From: Neoalteromonas flava
Lineage (GTDB): Bacteria > Pseudomonadota > Gammaproteobacteria > Enterobacterales > Alteromonadaceae
Assembly: GCF_002807685.1 (NCBI RefSeq)
Contig: NZ_PEAX01000003.1
Coordinates: 620,001-684,000 of the forward strand
DNA: 64,000 nt
Direction of reading: 5' to 3'
Shown: positions 35,778-46,928 of the stretch, in pieces
How positions within the stretch are numbered: the stretch's first letter is position 1
Layout of the letters: the number at the start of each line of letters is the position of its first letter
The notes under the pieces: model-generated
The model's input: the letters and a program-made list of their open reading frames with translations, nothing else
What the model was told of the DNA's origin: nothing
Databases searched by the model: none
Made by a program: the position numbers and the translations under genes

Positions 35778-38255
35778 TTAAGCCGCTTTTGCCGACTTGG
35801 CTTTGGTGCTCGCTTTACGCGCTGGCTTTTTAGCGCTTGATGCAGCCACGAGTTCTTCTGGATCAAAGTCGTCGACGTTAATTGTGCGTAACCGACCCGC
35901 TTCAGTACGCTTCAACAAATCTGCTTCTTCTGGCGAAATAATACCGTCTTTCAGTGCTTTTTCAGCAAGCGTATCTAGCCCGGTCATCGGCAGTTTCTGC
36001 TTCATCGCTTTACAAATCCTCTCGAAAACAGGCTCTGCTGCGAGGATATCGTCAAGTGTTTGTTCCAGATCTCCTAATAAATTGCCATCCTCACGAGTGA
36101 TGTATTGACCGTGCGCAATACGATCGCGTGCTGGGCAAGGCGTTTGCAAAATTTGCGCAATTTTATGTTCCAGAACATCAGAAGGGCGCTTAACGCGGCG
36201 TCCTATGGGTAATACCAATACCCGCATGAACGCGCCAACAGCCGTAGCTGGGAAGTTCTTAATGAACTCGTCTATAGCAGACTCCGTGTTATGCAATAGA
36301 TCCTGCATAGCCCAGTGAACAAATGGCAAATCTTCTTGGTTACGGCCTTGTTCATCAAATCGTTTGAGTACCGCACTGCCCAAATAAATATTGCTCAGAA
36401 TATCGCCAAGGCGCGCTGATAAACGTTCACGACGTTTAAGATCTCCACCCAATACCCCCATTGAAATATCGGTCAAAAGGGCTAAGTTTGCTGCATACCC
36501 CTGCATCAACTGATAATACCGGCTGGTATCGTCTTTAAATGGCGTGCGGCTAAGACGGCCACCCGTTAACGTGAACCAAAGGCTTCTAAAAGTATTACCG
36601 ATAGCAAAACCAATATGTCCGAATACTGCCTTATCAAACTGATCTAAGCTCTGCTTTTTGTCAGCAACCTGGGAGGCGCGAATCTCTGCAAGTACAAACG
36701 GATGACAGCGCATCGCGCCCTGGCCGAAGATCATCATGTTCCGAGTAAGGATGTTTGCACCTTCAACCGTAATCGATATCGGTGCACCTTGATAACCACG
36801 ACCGATGTAGTTATTTGGGCCTAAACAAATTCCTTTGCCGCCGTGGATATCCATTGAATCATTGATCACTGTCCGCATACGCTCAGTAAGGTGATACTTA
36901 CAGATCGCAGAGATGACCGAAGGCTTTTCACCTATATCAAGCGCTGCTGTTGTCATACTGGTAACGGCGTCCATCATGTAGGCATTACCACCGATACGAC
37001 CCAACATCTCCTCAATACCTTCCATATGACCAATTGGTAATCTAAATTGACGACGGATCCGCGCATAAGCACCCGTTGACGCAGCAATCGACTTAGCACC
37101 ACCAGCGGCTGAGGAGGGGAGTGTAATACAGCGCCCGACAGACAAGCATTCCATCAACATACGCCAGCCTTTTCCGGCCATTTTTTCGCCACCGATGATG
37201 TAATCCAAAGGCACGAAAATGTTTTCACCACGCACCGGCCCGTTTTGGAACGGAACGTTGAGAGGGAAGTGACGACGACCCACGTCGAGTCCTTTGGTGT
37301 CACGAGGGATCAGAGCACAGGTGATCCCCATATCTTCTTTATCACCCAACAAGCCTTCAGGGTCCTTTAGTTTGAACGCCAGGCCAATCACCGTTGCTAC
37401 AGGGGCTAAGGTAATGTAGCGCTTATTGAAGGTGAGGCGCATGCCGAGAATTTCTTTACCTTCCCATTCACCTTTACAAACAACGCCATAATCTGGGATT
37501 GCACCTGCATCGGAACCTGCTTCTGGACTGGTTAAAGCAAAACACGGGATTTCATCACCCACCGCGAGGCGAGGCAAGTAGTGGTCTTGTTGCTCTTTGG
37601 TGCCATAGTGCTGTAAGAGTTCTCCAGGCCCCAGAGAATTGGGTACACCAACGGTACTCGATAAAACAGCACTTACGCCCGCGAGTTTTTGTAAAACGCG
37701 AGATTGGGCATATGCAGAAAAGTCCAAGCCACCATATTCTTTCTTGATGATCATGGCAAAAAACTTGTTGTCTTTAAGGTACTGCCATATCTCTGGAGAA
37801 AGGTCTGCATCTTTGTGGTTAATCTGCCATTCGTCGACCATGTTACACACAACCTCACAAGGCCCATCTAGGAATGCTTGTTCCTCTGGTGTAAGGCGAG
37901 GTTGTGCATAGGAATGAAGTTTATTCCAGTCCGGCTTTCCAGTAAAAATGTCACCATCCCACCAAACGGTACCTGCGTCGATGGCTTCTTGCTCGGTATC
38001 GGACATTTCAGGCATTACTTTTTTGTAGAATGCGAGTAACTTTTTGCTGATATGTTGTTTGCGAATGTCACGGTTGACCAAAGGAATGGTTAGCGCCGCG
38101 AATACGATCCAGCCGAATAGGCCAATATCTCCGCTAAGCGTGCCAACAATCATCACAACGCCTAAGCCGATGACACAATTAAGTAAAGAAGTTTGCTTAT
38201 AGGCCGCGACAGCGATTACTGCGATGCACAATAAGAACCAAACTAAATCAGACAT
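35778..38255 (-). CDS. fadE: Acyl-CoA dehydrogenase FadE
   Basis: First enzyme of fatty-acid beta-oxidation. The 825-residue product matches the large membrane-bound FadE type: two N-terminal hydrophobic helices (residues 1-55) then a dehydrogenase core with [20 protein letters not shown] near 240, [12 protein letters not shown] near 280 and [12 protein letters not shown] near 480, and a FadE-specific C-terminal domain. The ATG at 38255 is chosen because AGGAGG lies just upstream; a GTG 30 bases earlier would put the ribosome site inside the gene. The C-terminus has a Lys/Ala-rich tail ([19 protein letters not shown]). A FadR-like operator lies upstream. Confidence 0.96.
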   Translation of the reverse strand: MSDLVWFLLCIAVIAVAAYKQTSLLNCVIGLGVVMIVGTLSGDIGLFGWIVFAALTIPLVNRDIRKQHISKKLLAFYKKVMPEMSDTEQEAIDAGTVWWDGDIFTGKPDWNKLHSYAQPRLTPEEQAFLDGPCEVVCNMVDEWQINHKDADLSPEIWQYLKDNKFFAMIIKKEYGGLDFSAYAQSRVLQKLAGVSAVLSSTVGVPNSLGPGELLQHYGTKEQQDHYLPRLAVGDEIPCFALTSPEAGSDAGAIPDYGVVCKGEWEGKEILGMRLTFNKRYITLAPVATVIGLAFKLKDPEGLLGDKEDMGITCALIPRDTKGLDVGRRHFPLNVPFQNGPVRGENIFVPLDYIIGGEKMAGKGWRMLMECLSVGRCITLPSSAAGGAKSIAASTGAYARIRRQFRLPIGHMEGIEEMLGRIGGNAYMMDAVTSMTTAALDIGEKPSVISAICKYHLTERMRTVINDSMDIHGGKGICLGPNNYIGRGYQGAPISITVEGANILTRNMMIFGQGAMRCHPFVLAEIRASQVADKKQSLDQFDKAVFGHIGFAIGNTFRSLWFTLTGGRLSRTPFKDDTSRYYQLMQGYAANLALLTDISMGVLGGDLKRRERLSARLGDILSNIYLGSAVLKRFDEQGRNQEDLPFVHWAMQDLLHNTESAIDEFIKNFPATAVGAFMRVLVLPIGRRVKRPSDVLEHKIAQILQTPCPARDRIAHGQYITREDGNLLGDLEQTLDDILAAEPVFERICKAMKQKLPMTGLDTLAEKALKDGIISPEEADLLKRTEAGRLRTINVDDFDPEELVAASSAKKPARKASTKAKSAKAA

Positions 38256-38272
38256 GTTGCCTCCTGAAAAAG

Positions 38273-38286
38273 GGTGAACATTCACC
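38273..38286. promoter_or_regulatory. Inverted repeat in the fadE leader
   Basis: GGTGAACATTCACC has 6-base arms around CA and lies between the FadR-like site and the fadE ribosome site. It could be the operator of a second repressor; no binding protein can be named. Confidence 0.4.
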
Positions 38287-38296
38287 GAAAAGTGGT

Positions 38297-38313
38297 CATA
38301 GGTCAGACCAGAA
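38297..38313 (-). promoter_or_regulatory. FadR-like operator upstream of fadE
   Basis: On the minus strand TTCTGGTCTGACCTATG matches the FadR consensus (CTGGTCNGACCT) and is close to the E. coli fadL site. It is about 42-58 bases upstream of the fadE ATG, the place expected for repression when long-chain acyl-CoA is absent. The consensus is recalled, and the fadR gene itself is outside the window. Confidence 0.65.
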
Positions 38314-38426
38314 TGTACGGTAACCTATAATTACCTAAACGAAAGATCAAGCTGATTGGATTTGTTCAGGTATTTTTTCCACTGATAGCTGTCTATAAGT
38401 ATAGTGGAAAAACCTCAAACGCGAGC

Positions 38427-39161
38427 TTAATGTGGTGATTGAACCAGCGTTTTTAGCTGAATGTCGCCTTGTTCTTCACCATCTTTAAATTGTTGTAGAC
38501 GCACCAGCGTGTAATCCAAAGCCGGCGAGAACCACGCGAAGGTTTCACGTGAGCTTGAGCCTCTGTCGATCTTAATCTTCACGCTATCTACCATGCCATA
38601 GGGAAGATCAAGTTGCTCCTTGCCAACGACCTTTATAATGTATTCGCGAGGTTGGCCACGATAATTCACAAATGCATAGCGCATTTCTTTTTTGTCCCTA
38701 GACAGTTGGCGAGGAATATCGATGCGAAACAGTTGATTGTCAAACTCACCTTGCCAATCTTTCAGCTTTTGACCATCGACCATAATGCTCTTTGAGGCTG
38801 CATCAAAATTAGCCGATAGGGCTTTATCTGGGCCTGTACCCGAACGGGTGTAATTGTAACTTTGCGGCGTTATTTGACCGTCACTGAAAGAGAAAATTGA
38901 ATGCTCGTAGCGTTTGTCGGAAAGAAAGAATTTTGACACTTTCGAACTATAGGTCAGTGAATACTGGTCATAGCCTAGGTGCTCAAGTGCTAAAGTAGCA
39001 GTACCGACATCATCACCAAAGCGAAAAGCAATATATTCGGCTTTGAATGGGATAAGTTGCTGTGCTTGGTCTATGTCGCTTGCGTAGAGGCTTTTACTGG
39101 CTAGTACGCAGGCGATAAAACTAATCAGCAGCGAAGCCACTGTCGGGTAAAATTTGCTCAT
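38427..39161 (-). CDS. DUF3108 domain-containing exported protein
   Basis: Protein of 244 residues with an N-terminal signal peptide (residues 1-28, ending LYAS) and a beta-rich DUF3108-type body (FKAEYIAFRFGDDVGTATLALEHLG near 38, RSGTGPDKALSANFDAASKS near 107, ETFAWFSPALDYTLVRLQQFKDGE near 208). It is predicted to be periplasmic and of unknown function; the family is commonly encoded next to purN. Its ATG lies inside the end of purN (41-base overlap), so translation is coupled. Confidence 0.88.
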   Translation of the reverse strand: MSKFYPTVASLLISFIACVLASKSLYASDIDQAQQLIPFKAEYIAFRFGDDVGTATLALEHLGYDQYSLTYSSKVSKFFLSDKRYEHSIFSFSDGQITPQSYNYTRSGTGPDKALSANFDAASKSIMVDGQKLKDWQGEFDNQLFRIDIPRQLSRDKKEMRYAFVNYRGQPREYIIKVVGKEQLDLPYGMVDSVKIKIDRGSSSRETFAWFSPALDYTLVRLQQFKDGEEQGDIQLKTLVQSPH

Positions 39162-39774
39162 CTAAAACAGCCTTATCATTTATTTTTCTTAGCCGCCCTT
39201 CACAAAACCACTTGATTACCAGTGGATATATTTGGCGTTCTTGTGTTTGCACACGCTCAGCCAAAGACTCTACATCGTCGTCGGCGAATACTGGTACTTT
39301 AGCTTGTAGTATTACTGGACCGCCATCAAGCTCAGGTGTGACAAAATGAATACTACAACCATGTTCGTCGTCTTTTGCTTCGATCGCGCGCTGATGCGTG
39401 TGTAATCCTCGGTATTTCGGCAATAACGATGGGTGAACGTTCAATAAAATATCACCGAACCGATTAATGAAGGTTTCAGTGAGTATGCGCATATAACCGG
39501 CAAGGGCAATACAGGTGGGTTTATAGCTAGCTATAGTATTAGCTAGTCGCTCATCAAAGGATTCACGCGATTCACCGGGTTCGGCAGTCACAACCGATAC
39601 CGGGATTTGCGCTTGCTTGGCACGTTCAATACCATACGCGTCAGGTTTATTTGACACTACACCAGCAATTGCTGCGTTAATCCGTTTATTGACTACTGCG
39701 TCGATAATGGCTTGTAAATTTGAGCCATTACCAGAAATGACGACCACAATACGGGCAAGATTTTGCTCTGCCAT
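39121..39774 (-). CDS. purN: Phosphoribosylglycinamide formyltransferase
   Basis: Third step of purine synthesis: formyl transfer from 10-formyl-THF to GAR. The 217-residue protein has VVVISGNGSNLQAIID near residue 8, LAGYMRILTETFINRFGDILLNVHPSLLPKYRG near 88-120 (catalytic Asn and His), and the catalytic Asp region SIHFVTPELDGGPVILQ near 140. Its start overlaps the purM stop (TAATG). Confidence 0.96.
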   Translation of the reverse strand: MAEQNLARIVVVISGNGSNLQAIIDAVVNKRINAAIAGVVSNKPDAYGIERAKQAQIPVSVVTAEPGESRESFDERLANTIASYKPTCIALAGYMRILTETFINRFGDILLNVHPSLLPKYRGLHTHQRAIEAKDDEHGCSIHFVTPELDGGPVILQAKVPVFADDDVESLAERVQTQERQIYPLVIKWFCEGRLRKINDKAVLDEQILPDSGFAAD

Positions 39775-40811
39775 TATTCAATCACAACGCTCTTATCATC
39801 GGTTTTGGTAACAACCTCACCAATTAACCAAGCATCCTCACCTTGACCGCGTAGGATATCTATAGCTGCCTGTGCAGACGCTTTGGGTAGGGCGATGATT
39901 AAGCCGACACCACAATTAAATGTGCGATACATTTCTTTAGTCGTTACGTTACCAGCGTCTTGTAGCCATTTGAATATTGCCGGCCACTGCCAACTACTAC
40001 CATCAATTTTTGCACAATAGTTGTCTGGCAGAACACGCGGTATGTTTTCCCAAAATCCACCGCCAGTAATATGGGAAATGGCGTGAACTTCAATACTTTC
40101 TAGTAGCGTTAATACTGACTTAACATAGATTTTTGTGGGCGCTAGCAGGTGCTCAGCCAAAGGTTTACCTTCGAGTGGTTGGGTAAGGTCGCTACCGTCC
40201 ACTTCGATAATCTTGCGGATCAAAGAATAACCGTTGGAATGTGGACCACTCGAGCCCAACGCAATGAGTGCATCATCAGAACTGACTTTACTGCCATCGA
40301 TAACATCATCAGCTTCTACCACGCCAACGCAAAAGCCCGCGACATCATAATCATCACCATGGTACATGCCTGGCATCTCAGCTGTTTCGCCGCCAATCAA
40401 TGCACAACCAGCTTGTACGCAGCCTTCTCCGATCCCAGAAACTACATCTGCTGCCGTATCAACGTTGAGTTTTCCTGTCGCATAGTAATCGAGAAAGAAA
40501 AGAGGTTCGGCGCCCTGAACAATAAGGTCGTTGACACACATGGCCACCAAATCGATACCGATACTGTCATGTTTACCGAGATCCATAGCTAGACGCAGTT
40601 TAGTACCAACACCATCAGTTCCAGACACTAAAAGCGGATTCTTGTATTTCTGTGGAAGTGAGCATAGTGCGCCAAAACCGCCTAAACCGCCCTTGACTTC
40701 AGGGCGAGTCGTTCTTTTTGTGACTGATTTGATGCGTTCAACTAATTGGTTACCAGCGTCAATATCTACACCAGCATCTTTATAGCTGAGCGTGGGTTTG
40801 TCGTTACTCAC
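39774..40811 (-). CDS. purM: Phosphoribosylformylglycinamidine cyclo-ligase (AIR synthetase)
   Basis: Fifth step of purine synthesis, ATP-dependent closure of FGAM to AIR. Starting at the GTG at 40811 the product has 345 residues, the same as E. coli PurM, and AAGGA lies 7 bases upstream. Typical segments are [10 protein letters not shown] near 43, [14 protein letters not shown] near 61, [11 protein letters not shown] near 145, and [16 protein letters not shown] near 245. It forms an operon purM-purN-DUF3108 and is divergent from DUF2066-hda, the usual arrangement. Confidence 0.96.
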   Translation of the reverse strand: MSNDKPTLSYKDAGVDIDAGNQLVERIKSVTKRTTRPEVKGGLGGFGALCSLPQKYKNPLLVSGTDGVGTKLRLAMDLGKHDSIGIDLVAMCVNDLIVQGAEPLFFLDYYATGKLNVDTAADVVSGIGEGCVQAGCALIGGETAEMPGMYHGDDYDVAGFCVGVVEADDVIDGSKVSSDDALIALGSSGPHSNGYSLIRKIIEVDGSDLTQPLEGKPLAEHLLAPTKIYVKSVLTLLESIEVHAISHITGGGFWENIPRVLPDNYCAKIDGSSWQWPAIFKWLQDAGNVTTKEMYRTFNCGVGLIIALPKASAQAAIDILRGQGEDAWLIGEVVTKTDDKSVVIE

Positions 40812-40960
40812 GGCGTTTCCTTTAAACAAGAATCAAAAATTGTGCGAATTCTACCAGCTAGCGACAGGTTTACCAATGCGACAAATTAAAATTATTAACG
40901 GATGCAAATTGTCGACAAATCGATAACAATACGGCTATGGATATCCAGTTAGCAGTAATC

Positions 40961-42343
40961 ATGCATCGAACCGTTAAATTCGCGATTGGCGCTTGGTTTT
41001 TTTTATCACTAACCGCGTTTGCACAAGTTCAGCAAAGTAGTGAATCCACTGTTATTGCGACTCATGTGGTTAAAATCAACGTGGCCGATCAGTCACAGCG
41101 CGAACAGCAGCGCGCCGTAAGTACTGCGTTTCGGCGAGCGCTTATTAAGATGTCGGGGAATCGTAATCAATTTGATCGTGCAATGTGGCAACGTTTGGAT
41201 AAGCAAGCAACTGCTTTGTTAAAAGCATATCAGTACGAGATTGACAACGGCGACCTTAATCTAATCGCAACCTTTGACAAGTTAAAGATGCAAGCATTGT
41301 TGCGTGATAATCAACTGAAATTGTGGGAATCACGACGGCCGGACAGCATTATTTGGTTAACCGTCAATGAGCCCAGTGCAAGAGACAATTTCTTATTATC
41401 TGAAAGTCAGCCGAGTGAGTTGGGTCAGATCGTAAAAAAGATAGCGCAGCAACGAGGGGTGAATATAGTGTTGCCACTGTATGACCTTGAAGACGCACAG
41501 CTAGTTTCTTTGTATGATATTTGGGGGCGTTTTACCGGTCCAATTAAACAAGCAAACACTCGTTATGGACTTACGCATTCTATCGTTGCTCGTGTTCGTC
41601 GGTCACCTGATTATGACCCAGGTGCATTAAAGCAACGGATAGAAGAATTAAATCAATTGCGCGAGCAGTCAATAGAAGTTCAGCAAGCTTTGGGAGTAGA
41701 ACAATCAGACCAGGTAGATAAATCTGCTGAGACTGAAAAAGTTCTAGACTCTAACTTAAATGCTCCTCGCACAATGACTGGATTACAAGAAGATAGCCTT
41801 GAGGCATTAGGTGTAACCGAGAATACAGATGAGTACCAAGAAGTTGAGGAAATTGTACCTGTAGAGCCGGCCGCCTTATTTAGCTTTGAAGAGTTTCAAG
41901 CACTATTGGCTGACTATCAGCAGTATCAATTAGATTACACTTATTTGATAGACAGCACTGTCCACAGTGGGACGCTGGGTGGTGACTCCCCAGAGCAAAT
42001 GGTAGAAGAGCTTATACAGCGCTACGTAGACCGATTGTCCGAACGCTATGCCATTGAATCAATCGTTGATGAAGCAGGGTTGGTTAATGCTTCTTTAGCG
42101 GTCACTAACATTCAACGGTTAAGTGACTATCAACAAGTTTTTAGTTTGCTAAGTTCTTTGAGCGTGGTTGAGTCAGTGCAGCTGCAACGCTTACAAGGCA
42201 GCCAGGCTTATTTTGACGTACGTTTATTTGCTGATTTTGAACAGTTGATTGAAGCACTTGTGCTGGATGGTCGTTTATTGCCACGGTTAGATGCATTTGG
42301 AAATGTCATCAATACTGATGAATTGGCTTGGACACCAAATTAA
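40961..42343 (+). CDS. DUF2066 domain-containing exported protein
   Basis: Protein of 460 residues with a signal peptide (HRTVKFAIGAWFFLSLTAFAQ) and a DUF2066-type N-terminal region (QREQQRAVSTAFRRALIKMSGNR near 45, RRPDSIIWLTV near 127). The middle (about 225-300) is acidic and low in complexity. Periplasmic, of unknown function. The family is typically encoded just before hda, as here, with 2 bases between stop and the hda ATG. An ATG at 40937 is an alternative start. Confidence 0.88.
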   Translation: MHRTVKFAIGAWFFLSLTAFAQVQQSSESTVIATHVVKINVADQSQREQQRAVSTAFRRALIKMSGNRNQFDRAMWQRLDKQATALLKAYQYEIDNGDLNLIATFDKLKMQALLRDNQLKLWESRRPDSIIWLTVNEPSARDNFLLSESQPSELGQIVKKIAQQRGVNIVLPLYDLEDAQLVSLYDIWGRFTGPIKQANTRYGLTHSIVARVRRSPDYDPGALKQRIEELNQLREQSIEVQQALGVEQSDQVDKSAETEKVLDSNLNAPRTMTGLQEDSLEALGVTENTDEYQEVEEIVPVEPAALFSFEEFQALLADYQQYQLDYTYLIDSTVHSGTLGGDSPEQMVEELIQRYVDRLSERYAIESIVDEAGLVNASLAVTNIQRLSDYQQVFSLLSSLSVVESVQLQRLQGSQAYFDVRLFADFEQLIEALVLDGRLLPRLDAFGNVINTDELAWTPN

Positions 42344-42345
42344 CC

Positions 42346-43068
42346 ATGCAACTTACGTTACCTGTTCAGCTCCCTGTTGAGAAGCAGCTCAGCAATTTCG
42401 TTGCGGGTCCGAATGTTGCTTTGATCGAGCAAGCAGCGGCATTTATTGAAGGGTTAGTCCTACCAGAGCACCATTTTCAGCAACTTTTCCTACATGGTGG
42501 AACGGCGAGTGGAAAAAGTCATTTGTTGTATGCGCTATGTCATTTCGCGAATGAAAGGAATATCGAGCACTACTATTTAACTCTTAGCGATTGCACGCAA
42601 TATCCACCGGCGTTGTTACAAGGATTTCGTGATATACCTTTATTGTGTATAGATGATGTCGATGGGATCAGTAGCGACCGTAACTGGCAAATTGCGATTT
42701 TTGATCTGATCAACCAACGGCGAGAGATCGATCATGGACTGCTTATATTCGCAAGTACCAAAAATATTTCGCAACCAGAATGCGACACTATGTCAATTCA
42801 GGTGCTACCTGATTTAGTGTCGCGCCTTCAGTGGGGGCAAGTCTATCAGTTACACGCTTTATCCGATGATGATAAACGCGAACTCTTGATCCGTCGCGCA
42901 GCACTAAAGGGAATGAAGTTTTCAGATAAGGCTATTTCGTACTTATTAAATCATTGCGAACGCAGCACGCAGATTTTAGTGGATACCATAGAACGCCTTG
43001 ATCAACGCTCGTTGCGTGAGCAACGAGCATTAACCGTAGACTTGATCAAGCGTGAACTCGGCCTCTAA
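42346..43068 (+). CDS. hda: DnaA regulatory inactivator Hda
   Basis: AAA+ protein of the DnaA family that, with the sliding clamp, promotes ATP hydrolysis by DnaA and stops re-initiation. It has 240 residues from the ATG at 42346; the clamp-binding motif is at the extreme N-terminus (QLTLPV, residues 2-7). Walker A is GGTASGKSH, Walker B LLCIDDVDGI, and a sensor 2 region lies near the C-terminus. The clamp motif supports this start over the frame's upstream TTG. It converges on the HEXXH lipoprotein gene, overlapping by 4 bases. Confidence 0.94.
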   Translation: MQLTLPVQLPVEKQLSNFVAGPNVALIEQAAAFIEGLVLPEHHFQQLFLHGGTASGKSHLLYALCHFANERNIEHYYLTLSDCTQYPPALLQGFRDIPLLCIDDVDGISSDRNWQIAIFDLINQRREIDHGLLIFASTKNISQPECDTMSIQVLPDLVSRLQWGQVYQLHALSDDDKRELLIRRAALKGMKFSDKAISYLLNHCERSTQILVDTIERLDQRSLREQRALTVDLIKRELGL

Positions 43069-45032
43069 TTGTTAGGAACAATGAATCCATGGTGGGGGGC
43101 GTGCACGTGTTCGCGTACATGGACACGTGGGTCGTACAAGCGCACCCTGGAATTATCACTCAGCGATTGTAAACCTTCGGCTAAAATAACATTGTCGAAC
43201 CAGCTCTTAGATGGGTCGAGCAATTGTGGCGCAGGTAATTGGGCTTGAATTGCGGCAACGTCAAGATCGGGCAAGACATTTTCAACGGCAAAGCGTACCC
43301 GCAGTTGTAAACTGTTGTCGCTAATACGGTTCCGTTGCCCCCAAGTCACAATGAGTTCATCATTATTTACCGTATTGATAATACCCACGTCATTACTCGC
43401 ACCCAATCGATAGAGCATCATAAAGCGTTCAAACAATGTGGCAAAATCTTCGCGCTCGTTGAGATAAGAATAGAAACTTGGTGAAACGTCTGGCGCAAAA
43501 AACTGCTCGATATCGGCGCCGTTATAATTTCGCTGCGTCGTGGTAGCGGCTTCACCAGCAAAACGCACTTGCGCAAGGGATTTCATTTCAGCCGAACCTA
43601 ACGGGTAAGACACAGGAATGTTATCTGAGGTTGCGCCATTGTTCCTAAAATGTGCCAGCGGATTGTCATTCATTGACAGATTTGCCCATCGACTTGGCGG
43701 GAAGAAATCATTGGCATGGCCTAATTCATGGTACATTAGCCACGAAATCGATGCCTCTAAATCACTGAACGTGCGGTTAGAACGTTGCGCCTGCGGGTAG
43801 CGGCCGGCCGGATAATAGTCTCGGTCTTTGACATACCGCCACGGAATAACGAAGGCAAGATCTTGCCCGAAATCACTGCGAAAATCCGGTCGGTCATTCA
43901 GCGTATCCCGCTCTTGAGGGGTTAACCAAAAGTTATTCCCGTCGAGATAAATGGCCCCTGTAGCGGTCCAATAAAATGACGGTCTGACCTCATAGGAAAT
44001 AACCACTGCGGTGGTCGCTCGTAATAGCTGCACCATATCTGGACCTGCAGCTGAGGTACGTAAGAATTGCTCAAATCTTTCGCCCATCCAACGGTGTGAT
44101 ACGTACGTACGGTCTAAGATATCTTCAATACTTGGGTTTTCATTGACCTGTCCAATTAAAGGTAGGGTTGAAAAGGCACAACTATTAGCGATTTGGTTAT
44201 TGTAAACACAACTGTCAAGCGCCGCCGCATAAGGACTATCAGCGCGATACGCGAACATGTCGGCAGTAGTAATTAGGTTATTGGAGGGGAAAAAGCCAGA
44301 CTCATTGATCGTATCATTGGTAATCGCAACTAACGCCGTGTCCGTGCCGGTTGTTTGGTCATCATAGGTAACCGTTGCTGAGTAGACAATGACCCGATCG
44401 GTTGTGACCGCAGGGGCATCAAAAAACACATAATTTAAATTGTCTGCGTCGATAACCACATTCTGTGCAGCGGGACCGGCAACTTGATCCCAGGTAACAG
44501 CAGTAATAGTTTTGCCATCAACACCGTCGACTCTAAGCGATACCCGACCGCGCTCAGTCGCTGCATGGTCGAGACGAATATTCGCCATAGTTCCGGCGTT
44601 GTTACCCACTTGTAAAGTAAAGTCCAGATTTCGAGTTTGACCACTACTGGTTATGGCTTGAACAGTAAAGGCATATTCACCGGCAGTTGCGAGGTCAAAG
44701 CCAATCGCTTGGGTATGAGAGGCCAAAAGGTCAATAGTTGTGGGGCCGTTAACCTGTTCCCATTCGACCGAGCGAATACTGGTATTATCATCGGTGGTAA
44801 TTGCAAACCCAACTGACTCACCAACATTCGCCGTCAGATCGCCATATAGAGACAGACCATTAGCTTCGAGACTGGGCGTAGCAGGGGTATCATCTGGCAC
44901 AGGTGTCGGCGGCGGTGGCGCAGGTGTGGTCGGCGAAGGCCCACCACCATCAGAACCTCCACCACAACCACTAAGCGTAATAATGGTTGCAAAAAGAAGT
45001 GCACTGATCCCAATATTTCTGATCTTATGCAT
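43065..45032 (-). CDS. Putative zinc metalloprotease lipoprotein with PKD-like domains and HEXXH motif
   Basis: Unidentified lipoprotein of 655 residues. The signal ends with lipobox LSGC followed by GGGSDGGG and a proline/threonine linker. About residues 55-250 look like two or three immunoglobulin/PKD-like beta domains; the rest is less repetitive and contains His435-Glu436-Leu-Gly-His439 within MYHELGHANDFFP, the zinc-protease HEXXH signature. It is downstream of arsC, wrbA and DUF2069 and starts 4 bases after the DUF2069 stop. ATG at 45032 (GAGG about 9 bases upstream) is chosen over a TTG 18 bases earlier. Protease activity is inferred from one motif. Confidence 0.75.
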   Translation of the reverse strand: MHKIRNIGISALLFATIITLSGCGGGSDGGGPSPTTPAPPPPTPVPDDTPATPSLEANGLSLYGDLTANVGESVGFAITTDDNTSIRSVEWEQVNGPTTIDLLASHTQAIGFDLATAGEYAFTVQAITSSGQTRNLDFTLQVGNNAGTMANIRLDHAATERGRVSLRVDGVDGKTITAVTWDQVAGPAAQNVVIDADNLNYVFFDAPAVTTDRVIVYSATVTYDDQTTGTDTALVAITNDTINESGFFPSNNLITTADMFAYRADSPYAAALDSCVYNNQIANSCAFSTLPLIGQVNENPSIEDILDRTYVSHRWMGERFEQFLRTSAAGPDMVQLLRATTAVVISYEVRPSFYWTATGAIYLDGNNFWLTPQERDTLNDRPDFRSDFGQDLAFVIPWRYVKDRDYYPAGRYPQAQRSNRTFSDLEASISWLMYHELGHANDFFPPSRWANLSMNDNPLAHFRNNGATSDNIPVSYPLGSAEMKSLAQVRFAGEAATTTQRNYNGADIEQFFAPDVSPSFYSYLNEREDFATLFERFMMLYRLGASNDVGIINTVNNDELIVTWGQRNRISDNSLQLRVRFAVENVLPDLDVAAIQAQLPAPQLLDPSKSWFDNVILAEGLQSLSDNSRVRLYDPRVHVREHVHAPHHGFIVPNN

Positions 45033-45036
45033 ATGC

Positions 45037-46384
<1,348 letters not shown>

Positions 46385-46448
46385 TTGTTAACTTCCAAAA
46401 TATGCAGAATACCTAGTAGTATACCCTGTAACGAACGGGGAGGTTCAA

Positions 46449-46928
46449 GTGCAAAAGTGGTTATTTGCAGTAGTAGCAGGTTGTGCCCTTGCGGCAGGTA
46501 TCGTGTTGTATCAGTCACAGCAATATGATTTTCAAACGTTGCAGGGTGATTCGTATCAATGGCAACAGCTTGAGGGCGATTGGGTGGTGGTTAACTACTT
46601 TGCAGAGTGGTGTGCTCCGTGTTTAAAAGAAGTGCCTGAATTAAACGCCTTTGGACAATGGGCCGAAGAGCAATCTAACGTGCACTTATTTGCGATCAGT
46701 TACGATGCATTAAGTCGCGAAAAGTTGAGCGACATTGCGACGCAATACAGAATGACCTTTGATTTACTGGTACCAGAGCTAACCCGTCACGTCCCAGTGA
46801 AAAAACCACAATACTTGCCAGCGACCTTTATTATCAAGCCAGATGGCAGCATTACGCCACCGTTGTTAGGTGAACAAACGAATCAATCAATTCAAGCGGC
46901 ACTAGTGCAACTACAGGAGGCGTTCTAG
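46449..46928 (+). CDS. TlpA/ResA-like membrane-anchored thioredoxin-fold protein
   Basis: Periplasm-facing thiol-disulfide protein of 159 residues. An N-terminal hydrophobic anchor (residues 3-20) precedes a thioredoxin fold with the active site WCAPC at about 55-59 and a cis-proline region LPATFII near 134. The start is GTG with GGGGAGG six bases upstream. It resembles TlpA/ResA reductants rather than DsbA. Its 3' end overlaps convergent bepA by 18 bases. Confidence 0.88.
   Translation: MQKWLFAVVAGCALAAGIVLYQSQQYDFQTLQGDSYQWQQLEGDWVVVNYFAEWCAPCLKEVPELNAFGQWAEEQSNVHLFAISYDALSREKLSDIATQYRMTFDLLVPELTRHVPVKKPQYLPATFIIKPDGSITPPLLGEQTNQSIQAALVQLQEAF

Noticed and set aside
40149-40592. Plus-strand open frame of 147 codons
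   Set aside because: It is antisense to purM and its product is not family-like.
40909-40918. Palindrome TTGTCGACAA in the purM/DUF2066 divergent region, considered as a PurR site
   Set aside because: It does not match the PurR box ACGCAAACGTTTGCGT beyond a few bases and is short enough to occur by chance.
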